Shown in pieces: positions 55,627 to 64,000 of a stretch of 64,000 nt of DNA. A model generated the notes under the pieces. It was not told the DNA's origin, did no database searches, and was given only the letters and a program-made list of their open reading frames with translations. This stretch comes from Hexactinellida sp. DTS-2022. Taxonomy: Eukaryota > Porifera > Hexactinellida. The translations under genes were made by a program, and so were the position numbers. The stretch covers positions 4,960,001 through 5,024,000 of the forward strand of contig JAPNXP010000003.1 of the NCBI GenBank assembly GCA_028753945.1. The letters run 5' to 3'. Within the stretch, counting starts at the first letter, position 1, and each line of letters starts with the position of its first letter.

Positions 55627-55946
55627 TTAAGTGACTTTCAGATTCTCATTAAGGGAGATCTGTCTGACCTTACAAGTGTCTCCGAAACGTTTGTTGTGGA
55701 TTCTGAGTTTCGGAAGATCAGTAAATTCTTTCGTACAGTCCTTACAAGTATAGAATCTTCTTCCAGCAAATCTCTCCTTGCAACTCCCTTTATACGTCCC
55801 AGTGTGAAGCTGGAAATCGTAATATGAATACCCTAATGCTCTCTTGCAACAAGGACAATAGTAGGGAGTACTGTCCTGTTCGGTATTTCTCGTAGACACA
55901 GGAATTGTATCCTTAATGCTTTGGACTCGCTGTGGTGTGTGTGCAC
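55627..55946 (-). CDS. Exon A1: terminal exon of unit I, two C2HC fingers
   Basis: Acceptor TTTTCAG|GTGCAC, phase 1. Fingers CPCC-x13-H-x7-C and CKDC-x12-H-x7-C, ending QISLNENLKVT and a stop. D1 (271), B1 (366) and A1 (320) sum to 957 bp, exactly 319 codons including the stop, and no lesion is visible. Unit I is one of two apparently intact genes. Confidence 0.67.
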
Positions 55947-56468
55947 CTGAAAATATATTAAGTTATTTCTGAAATTATAATCCATTTGATTCATGTCAGT
56001 GTATATCTACAGTTTTGTCATTCTACCAAGGCTTATTAATTGTATTTATTATCAAGTGTATGATTAAACTTTCTACTCTTGTTAAGAATATTTAATATAT
56101 GTACATAACATTTATGCCACCAGTGAAAGTTTAACTTGTCTAAGGACATTTCTCTCAAATAAATGACAAAAAATGAAGGAAATAAAATGCAATTGCAAAC
56201 AGAATGTCCTTAGATTACTAAATTAATGAAGGGCGAATTTTTTATGAGCCTCTTCTTTAATACTATTCGGACAAACAAACACAAAATATAGATATATGCC
56301 AACAAATTTGAAATTTGAACCCGGCTTCACAAAGGTGAATCTTTGATGTATATATGATTTAATGTATTTTCAGTGTCTGAAAATACATTTAATAAGGTGT
56401 TGGCCCATATATAAGTAATCCATAAAGGATATAATTCAAACAAACACAACTATAATGTAATAACTTAC

Positions 56469-56834
56469 TGGAGTTATATTTCTCTCTATCAATTGAGATC
56501 TGCTTTGCCTTACAAGAATTGCCAAAGTCTTTGTAGTGTTTTTCAAGAGTAAAGATTTGAAGAAATTCTTGTTTACAAATCTTACAGCCGTACAAAGGTC
56601 TGCCAACATCATTCCTGCAATTTCCCTTATACATCCCAATATGATGATTGAGATACTTAATAGAAAAGCCTAATCCTCTGCCACAGTCAGGACAATAATA
56701 AGGAGCGTTATCTTCATGAATTACCAAATCATTAGGCGACTGTATTGTGGAATTTAACGTGGAATTAGATTTTGTTACATCCATACTTTGTTTTGGTGTC
56801 AGCATGTTTGAACTGCCACTGCTCATTGGAATCT
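56469..56834 (-). CDS. Exon B1: middle exon of unit I, two C2HC fingers
   Basis: Acceptor CTATCTACAG and donor CTCCA|GTAAGT, both phase 1, 366 bp. It carries the Met/Ser/Thr-rich lead, then CPDC-x13-H-x7-C (HIGMYKGNC) and CKIC-x12-H-x7-C. It differs from B5 by only a few codons (YLNHH against NLKHH). Confidence 0.67.
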
Positions 56835-56882
56835 CTGTAGATAGGAAGAAATTGAGTTGCATATTAATTCTTAAACATCAAT

Positions 56883-58032
56883 ACTATGCAGTAGAATCCC
56901 GCTATAATCTGGTCGTTGAAATCCAAAAATGGGTCATACTAGAAAAATTCATACAAAGCGTTTTTTAGTTTCACTATAAGCACAATTTTTCGTAGAATAG
57001 CATATCCAAAATCCGCTAAAATCCGTTTTGGGTAAACATTTTATGTGGGTGGGAGTGTCGGCCTTTTCATAGTAAATCGCCGATATTTCCGTAACTAACC
57101 TTCTCAACTCAAATCTAATCAAATTATCATAGGCGTAGCACGCGGTCCGGCTGGTCAGGACCAGTTTTCATTTGCTGTAACTACATTATATAGGAGGGTC
57201 AAGTTTGGCCGGACCACTTTAATTGTTTGGCCGGACCACGTACCAGATCCGTGCGACACCCCTGATTATGATCACCATATTTGTACTCAGCGTAATCTCC
57301 AGCAATTTGATATATCACATCACCATATTTGCATGAATTTTCCTTATCAACGCTGGAATTCAACTCTACTTGTATAATTATACACATAACGACCCTCTAG
57401 ACGTGATTAATCTGTAAATCTTCAATCTTAAGGTATATCTAGAATAATCACGTCAAATCGCGTTTTAGAGGGTCGTTATGTGCATAATTATACAAGTGAA
57501 AATGGAATGTTGTTACATTCCTGATGCATTCCAGCGTTGCTAAGGAAAATTCATCCAAATATGGTGATGTGATATACAGTTCAAACAGGGTTTTCTAACC
57601 ATTTCTTTTCAGATAAAAATAGTAAGAAAAAACCGATAGTTAGAAAAAACCGATGAAAAATACAGTATAGTTGGAATTTCTTACAAAAGATTGCATTACT
57701 AATAGTTAGAATAAACCGATAAGTTAGAATAACCCGAGTTAGAATAAACCGGTTTCGACTGTTTCAAATTGCAGGAAATTTCACGCTGAGTACAAATATG
57801 GTGATTATAAGCTGACTAGATTTGATTGAGAAAGTTAGCTACGGAAATGTCGGCAAAATTTACTATGAAAAGGCCGACACTGCCACCCACATAAAAAAAA
57901 TCCCCTAAAACGGATATCGCGGATTTTGGATATGCTATTCTACGAAAAATGGCGGTCCAGTGAAACTAAAAACGCTTTGTATGAATTTTTTCTAGGTTCA
58001 ACCATCCAACGACCAGACTAAATACGACACCA
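56883..58032. mobile_element. Foldback element, copy 2
   Basis: Same long hairpin as 7184-8758. It shares the 102-bp hAT MITE, with a short local duplication (TTTGGCCGGACCAC). It has an empty TA where 7603-8044 sits, and a different MITE at 57577-57761. Confidence 0.7.
57577..57761. mobile_element. Pogo-like MITE, copy-2 specific
   Basis: It begins CAGTTCAAACAGGGTTTTCT after TA (57575-57576) and ends CCGGTTTCGACTG. The second TA is changed to TT. Internal TTAGAATAAACCG repeats are present. Confidence 0.72.
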
Positions 58033-58619
58033 GTGGACAGTAAAGAATAAGTTCTACTCATTATCCCAAATTAGTATTAACCGATGTAATTTGAATTGAA
58101 AAGTTTTCGAGGGGGGGTGAAATAGGGTACCTACAATGAATCAACCGGAAATTTATACTGTTGTATGCAGGGGCGCAATAAGCAAGGTATGTTGAGGCCT
58201 AAGCTAAATGAGTGTAGGAGGCCCTACCAATGAGTTTTATAGGTGTAACTAAAATACCGGGGAAAGGAACCAAGGATTGTAATTTCGCTTAAAAAAAGAG
58301 GCGAATACAATAGTAAGTGGAGCTAAGCACTGAAAAGAGGGGATGAACACCTCTTCCTAAATACAAGTTAGTAACGCCCAGTCGGCTATAAGAAAGCAGT
58401 AATATGTACAAGCTACACAATGTCAATTAAGTGGGTTCGGACATCAATACAGTTACTTAAAGAATATTCTAATTAATGGATGTTGACTGTACATACAAGT
58501 GACTCCGGTAAAACGAATTCCCGGAGAATACGAACAAATTTAGACGGTTGTTTGCATTAACGAGAGTCTACTGTTGTATTGTATAATTATGGCCTAGAAT
58601 GTGTATGCACTATACTTAC
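58033..58619. other. Intron between D1 and B1, distal part
   Basis: Duplicate of 8759-9342 with small differences (CAGGGGCGCAATAAGC at 58168). No gene. Confidence 0.45.
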
Positions 58620-58890
58620 TGGGAGTTAGAGAGTTATAGCGCCTGTGAATGCTCTCATCTGCGGGAGAGGGACCCTCGGAGTCCGTATCTCCCCTCTCTT
58701 CATCAGTGTCCCTACAGTACTCCAAATAACCCATTCTGAATGTGTCATAGAATGCCCGCTTCTTCTCGGGAGAGAAAGTCTCCGGCTTTATGGAATGTAT
58801 CAGACGGAAATGAGATATCATTTGCGCGCCCGTTTTAAGAACCAGTCCTTCGCACCTGATGCATTCAAATGTTTTTCTGTATCGACGCAT
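58620..58890 (-). CDS. Exon D1: initial exon of unit I
   Basis: ATG at 58888-58890, one C-x2-C-x13-H-x4-H finger at about residues 8-31, an acidic Asp/Glu/Ser tail and donor CCCA|GTAAGT (phase 1). The coding part is essentially identical to D2. The same pogo-like MITE edge (CAGTCAAGTCTGC) lies about 32 bp upstream of the ATG. Exons B1 and A1 follow in compatible phase. Confidence 0.62.
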
Positions 58891-58996
58891 TTAAGCGATC
58901 GGTTTGCTAACATAGAACAATACAGTCAAGTCTGCTTATTGTGAACAATAATTCGTTTGCTTAATATGAGCATATTTTTAGAATGAACAGCCTATG

Positions 58997-59210
58997 CAGG
59001 GACGTCGCCACGGGGGGGCATAGGGGGTAATGCCCCCCCCCCCCTGGTAAAACATGTTGTAACTATTTCATTCGTCTGATACATCCCTGTACGAGGCTCA
59101 AATTTCCCCTGTACATTGGCCAAGAACCCTGGACACCCAAATATTTTTCTCGCTCGCTCCGCTCGCTCGTCTAAGATGTAAATCTACACTAAACATGAAA
59201 TGAATTACAC
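58997..59210. mobile_element. Left end of the 3.5-kb hAT-type element, copy 2
   Basis: CAGGGACGTCGCCACGGGGG after AGCCTATG-type flank. The right end is not found; copy 2 breaks at 61364. Confidence 0.65.
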
Positions 59211-59540
59211 CATGGCCTACTTACTTAATACACGGCTATATAACATATGTCGCCGAGTTAGGCCATAAAACAAAGAGGCCAGTTTCTAATTTTCATTCTA
59301 AGATAAACTATGCCTCCTATTGTTGTTATTTGGGTTGTATATGGGGTAATCAACCATTGCGAGTCCACTAGAACCACTTTTGAGAATCTCAGATTTGTGG
59401 TTAAGCTATTTAGGCGCCATTTAATGATGACACCACAAATATACCACAATTTACAATTCGAGTCTAGAAAACTACAAGAAAATGAAAATATTTGCTAATA
59501 TACTTAGAATACATTTTCCGAATATATAATGAGAATGAAT

Positions 59541-60910
59541 CTATATTATTAAATCTCGATTGTTGTGTGTTTGTGTGTGTGTGTGTGTTTGTTTGTTTGT
59601 TTGTCCGGATTGTATTAAAGTGATGGGGGAATAGAAACCGCATTTATATATGAGATATAAACTAACTTTCAAATGTTATAATAGGTAAACAAGTATGCTG
59701 AACAGGAATTTCGCGTTTATAAATTTCTCATATGAATATTTGTGTTGTTGTTTACACAAAATAGGTAAACAAATTAATGAAAATTCAAAATCAACCTAGA
59801 AGTTAGCTTCCAAATGTTATAATAGGTAAACAAGTATGCTGGACACGAATTTCGCGTTTATAAATTTCTCATATTAATATTTGTTGTTGTTGTTTAAACA
59901 AAATAGGTAAACAAATTAATGAAAATTCAAAATCAACCTAGAAGTTTGCTCTCAACGGGTATTATAGGTAAACAAGTATGCTGAACACGATTTTCGCGTT
60001 TAAAAATTAATAATATAAATATTTGTTGTTGTTGACACAAATAAGTAAACAAATTAATGAAAATTCAAAATTAACCTAGAAGTTTGCTCTCAACGGGTAT
60101 TATAGGTAAACAATTATGCTGAACACGAATTTCGCATTTATAAATTTATCATATGAATATTTGTTGTTGTTTACACAAGATAGGTAAACAAATTAATGAA
60201 AATTCAAAATCAACCTAGAAGTTAGCTTTCAACGGGTATTATAAGTAAACAATTATGCTGAATACGAATTTCGCATTTATAAATTTATCATATGAATATT
60301 TGTTGTTGTTGTTTAAACAAAATAGGTAAACAAATTAATGAAAATTCAAAATCAACCTAGAAGTTTGCTCTCAACGGGTATTATAGGTAAACAAGTATGC
60401 TGAACACGATTTTCGCATTTATAAATTTATAATATTAATATTTGTTGTTGTTGTTTACACAAAATAGGTAAACAAATTAATTAAAATTCAAAATCAACCT
60501 AGAAGTTAGCTTCCAACGGGTATTATAGGTAAACAAGTATGCCGAACACGAATTTCGCATTTATAAATTTATAATATGAATATTTGTTGTTGTTGTTTAC
60601 ACAAATAAGTAAACAAATTAATGAAATTCAAAATCAACCTAGAAGTTAGCTTTCAACGGGTATTATAGGTAAACAAGTATGCTGAACACGATTTTCGCAT
60701 TTATAAAATTCTAATATGAGTATTTGTTGTTGTTGTTGTTGTTTACACAGATAGGTAAACAAATTAATGAAAATTCAAAATCATAACGTCCCTTTCTACC
60801 ATTTCCATGGTAGAAAGTGTGAGGAGTAAGGCCGCATAGCGGCCGTTAACTTGAGGTGCGTAGTACCGATCTGTCGCAAAGCGACCGAGACCGAAGTGCT
60901 CGTATATATA
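59541..60910 (+). mobile_element. HINE-like element with 140-bp minisatellite
   Basis: It starts CTATATTATTAAATCTCGAT, then a TG/TTTG microsatellite and GTCCGGATTGTATTAAAG. It ends at a GTCGCAAAGCGAC hairpin with GAGACCGAAGTGCTCG. It occupies the same target position as 10250-11560 in copy 1. Confidence 0.65.
59663..60782 (+). repeat. Minisatellite, about eight 140-bp units
   Basis: AGGTAAACAAGTATGCTGAA recurs at about 59683, 59824, 59966, 60105, 60243, 60385, 60527 and 60668. Each unit has TTTGTTGTTGTT and CAAAATCAACCTAGAAGTT. Units vary by a few bases, so this is not a CRISPR array. Confidence 0.88.
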
Positions 60911-61404
60911 TAAACCAGCAATTATATACGTTTTAATATTGTCGAAATTGTAAGTTGTAATTCGGATACTACTTGTATTTTTAGCATGTGGTTGCTTTAT
61001 AATTTTTAAAAATTTTTAGAATGTCAACATTTTGTGATTTAGTAGCCTTTGGGGTTTAAAATATATCCCTATTTAGTATTCCTATTATAAAATTATTAGA
61101 AAGTAGGAAGTAACTGAAATTTATGATATTTGACATTTTTTCATTTACCAAAAATTCTTACCGTCATCATTAAATGGCGCCTAAACAGCTTAACCATAAA
61201 TCTGAGATTCTCAAAAGTGGTTCCATTGGACTCGTAATGGTTGATTATTCACATACAACCCAAATAACCACAATAGGAGGCATAGTTTATCCTAGAATGA
61301 AAATTAGAAACTGGCATCTTTGTTTTTGGCCTTTCGGCGACATATATAGCCGTATATTAAGTAGTCCAAAATATTTTGCTCGCTCGCTCGATGTTCATCG
61401 ATAA

Positions 61405-62270
61405 CATACAGGTTATTATCGTATATGTCGAATAGTATCATCTCTTCGAATAATCTACCCCAAAGTAGCAAATAAATTTATTTGACCCTACCCAGAGTAA
61501 TCTTCTTTTTAGTATATAAGCCCTGCTCTACTTATTAAAGTCGGTTATCTAACGACTTTAATAAAGAAATTGTAACAACATGCATATTCTCGAAAATCCA
61601 CCTAAGATTTTTGTCCGAAAATGACGAAAACAACAATTATCGCATATAAATAAGGTAATTGAAATACTTTCTAAATAGTAATACAGATCTTAGTCACTGT
61701 GGGAAGTGATACACTGAGTTTGTGGTGCCCAGTGGAGCAAATAGGTATCTGAACGGGTGGACCATGGGTAAAATTCCCTGGCGTGGGCAGGTATAAAATT
61801 GGTTGTGACTTTGTGCACGTTTATCATACACCTTTACACCATTTAAGGTTAACATGCAAACTTTCAGATATTTTACCGTTTGCATGATTCGTATCCAACC
61901 AGTTTTTTCAGTTTCTAAAGAATTCCAATTTATTTTCCTAATGATAACGGGGATTCTCTAGATTCCCTGGATTTTCATCGCTAAATACCTGGAAATGGAC
62001 ATTCTATAGTTTCTCTTGAACTATTTGTCATACTTGTTTTCTTCAAGAATAACATTATATGTACACGCAATGCGTATTTATTAATGGCAATATAAGCAAA
62101 TTTAATTTCAAAATTCCCTGGAAAATCGATAAATCCCTATCCCTGGGGAGTTTGTAAGTATGACAAGTTCGTCGTAGCTCCATTGTTTTCATTTAAATTC
62201 TGAAGTGAGTGAAAGTTGCCCCCCAGAAAAATTGGTTGCACCCCCAGTTCGAAAAACCTGGCACCGCGAA
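61405..62270. other. Unclassified AT-rich sequence
   Basis: No gene is recognised. Short GC-rich stretches (TTCCCTGGCGTGGGCAGG near 61775, CCCCCAGTTCGAAAAACCTGG near 62240) may be old transposon ends without visible partners. Confidence 0.35.
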
Positions 62271-64000
62271 TGGGTTTATATGTTTCTAACATTGATTAGA
62301 AAGCGTAAATAGGCCTATAATAGTCAATTATAACAATATGATATTTTAATCTGTGTGACCAATATGTCCGCATCATTAGTGCACGTGTTCTATTATATTT
62401 TCAGATTTCCATCTCTTAGAGGGAGCAGATTATGTGCAATTAAATGAATTTTCATGCATTTAAAAATATGATAACGACGTTATAAGTTGGCGAGGTGTGA
62501 GAAATTTCATAGTGTAACCCACTATTTGTTGTCGGGTGCCAAAAGTTGCCATTATATGTCAAAAATCAGAAGACCAATTATTCGCGAAAGCGGGATTTTA
62601 TCCGACTTTTTCCGACAATTTTTGGCCGCCATATTGAAAATAATATCATTTCGTGATGCCTCCATATTCATATCTTTTTATATAATACGAGCCCTTCGGT
62701 CTCGGTCGCTTTGCGACAGATCGGTGCTACGCACCTCAAGTTAACGGCCGCTGTGCGGCCTTACTCACATTTTCTACCATGGAAATGGTAGAAAGGGACG
62801 TTATGATTTTGAATTTTCATAAATTTGTTTACCTATTTGTGTAAACAACAACAACAACAAATACTCATATTAGAATTTTATAAATGAGAAATTCGTGTTC
62901 AGCACACTTGTTTACTTATAATACCCATTGAAAGCTAACTTCTAGGTTGATTTTGAATTTTCATTAATTTGTTTAGCTATTTTGTGTAAACAACAACAAC
63001 AAATATTAATATGAGAAATTTATAAACGCGAAAATCGTGTTCGGCATACTTGTTTACCTATAATACCCGTTGAAAGCTAACTTCTAGGTTGATTCTGAAT
63101 TTTCATTAATTTGTTTACCTATTTTGTGTAAACAACAACAACAAATATTCATATTATAAATCTTTAACCGCGAAAATCGTGTTCAGCATAATTGTTTACC
63201 TATAATACCCGTTGAAAGCTAACTTCTAGGTTGATTTTGAATTTTCATTAATTTGTTTACCTATTTTGTGAAACAACAACAACAACAAATATTCATATTA
63301 TAAATTAATAACCGCGAAAATCGTGTTCAGCATAATTGTTTACCTATAATACCCGTTGAAAGCTAACTTCTAGGTTGATTTTGAATTTTCATTAATTTGT
63401 TTACCTATTTTGTGGAACAACAACAACAACAAATATTATTATGAGAAATTTATAAACGCGAAATTCGTGATCGGCATACTTGTTTACCTATAATACCCGT
63501 TGAAAGTTAGTTTATATCCCAATATTAATTGCGGTTTCTATTCCCCCATCACTTTAATACAATCCGGACAAACAAACAAACAAACAAACAAACAAACAAA
63601 CAAACAAACAAACAAACACACAAACACACAACAATCGAGATTTAATAATATAGATTTGTATATGTCTGTGCCATTTTCATGCTTGTATCAAAAATTGAAC
63701 AATTCACGCCAAATTCGCAAATTCAGTGCAGAGTTTCCTGACCCTTGAAGAAGATCTCGAGCTATACAACATCGTAAAATACAATTGATTTATGAACCGT
63801 ACGGTGCTCCAAACAAGAACTCTTCATGCATGAAGGATGGCCGATGCACACAAAAATTTCCAAAACGCTTAGTGAGGAAACACAGTGTGAAGAGACTGAT
63901 ATCCCAAGTACCAAAGAAGAGCACCTGCTGAAGGCGGTTTCTCAGCAGCCGTGCGACAAGGACAACTGGGTCAGGTGACTGTTGATAACAAATGGGTAGT
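62270..64000 (+). pseudogene. Degenerate Helitron remnant 3, cut by the window end
   Basis: 62280-62680 matches the non-coding lead of remnants 1 and 2. 63660-64000 matches their N-terminal coding part (LYNIVKYN, ETDIPSTKEEHLLK, VDNKWV) with stops. A HINE-like element (62682-63655) is inserted between, and remnant 2 shows the empty site near 50595. Confidence 0.65.
62682..63655 (-). mobile_element. HINE-like element with minisatellite, inserted in Helitron remnant 3
   Basis: Reverse orientation: the 3-prime hairpin end (CGAGCCCTTCGGTCTCGGTC) is at 62688. About five 140-bp units lie at 62812-63510, then a long CAAA microsatellite at 63570-63620. It faces the related element at 59541-60910, forming a large inverted pair. 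Confidence 0.68.

Larger units (their letters stand above)
59211..61364. mobile_element. Inverted-repeat element, copy 2, truncated on the right
   Basis: Arms (59211-59420 and about 61165-61364) match 9931-12015. The last ten bases of the right end are missing. A HINE-like element of different interior lies between the arms. Confidence 0.6.
55965..61365 (+). repeat. Segmental duplication, copy 2
   Basis: Counterpart of about 6260-12010. Exons B1 and D1 match B5 and D2 almost exactly. The right boundary falls at 61364, ten bases short of the end of the inverted-repeat element, after which sequence diverges. Confidence 0.8.

Noticed and set aside
5936-58890. One giant gene with all zinc-finger exons as cassettes or mutually exclusive exons
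   Set aside because: Phase symmetry would allow it, but A exons carry in-frame stops soon after the fingers, C and D exons start with ATG, and spacing fits repeated units. Transcripts could overturn this.
59663-60782. Regularly spaced repeats suggesting a CRISPR array
   Set aside because: The full 140-bp unit repeats, spacers are not unique, and the context is eukaryotic.
61694-61885. Small minus-strand ORF in the unclassified stretch
   Set aside because: Short, no recognisable domain, no support from neighbours.

Overview
This looks like nuclear DNA from an invertebrate metazoan. It is AT-rich, has GT-AG introns, encodes an LRRC9-type protein, and is filled with hAT, P, pogo/Tc1-like and Helitron-derived elements. 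I cannot name the species. No tRNA, rRNA, CRISPR array or prokaryotic operon was seen.

Layout. (1) 1-1473 is the right part of a TA-flanked repeat element holding a satellite-filled hAT MITE. (2) 1575-5528, minus strand, is one uninterrupted 1317-codon LRRC9-like gene. (3) From about 5.9 to 58.9 kb the minus strand carries a tandem family of small zinc-finger genes. Each unit has an initial exon (type C or D), a middle exon B and a terminal exon A. Every junction read is phase 1. Exons B, A and full-length C each encode a pair of C2HC fingers with spacing C-x2-C-x13-H-x7-C and C-x2-C-x12-H-x7-C. In transcription order the units are I D1-B1-A1 (58.9-55.6 kb), II C1-B2-A2 (54.5-43.7), III C2-B3-A3 (42.6-35.9), IV C3-A4 (34.5-30.4), V Cprime-B4-A5 (30.0-26.2), VI C4-A6 (25.4-13.9) and VII D2-B5-A7 (9.6-5.9). 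Only units I and VII read without a lesion (318 and 312 codons before the stop). They lie in a near-identical direct duplication (about 6.3-12.0 and 56.0-61.4 kb). The C-type units each show a frameshift, a nonsense codon, a missing exon or transposon insertions.

Mobile DNA fills the introns and spacers. There is a structurally complete P element (19891-23648) with about 340-bp inverted repeats and an 8-bp target duplication. Its THAP-transposase frame is split by a 156-bp MITE. A 2.6-kb hAT element (44935-47559) has a decayed transposase. A 3.5-kb hAT-type element without transposase (9720-13257) carries nested insertions. Three degenerate Helitron helicase remnants lie at 37.2-40.7, 50.1-52.3 and 62.3-64.0 kb. 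Many HINE-like elements end in a GTCGCGAAGCGAC hairpin, and two carry minisatellites of about 140 bp. About a dozen hAT MITEs have matching 8-bp target duplications, and about half of those have interiors of a short tandem motif. Several TA-flanked pogo-like MITEs and two foldback families are also present.

No metabolic pathway links the genes. The main story is birth and death of a paired-C2HC gene family inside a transposon-rich locus, next to a conserved LRRC9 gene.
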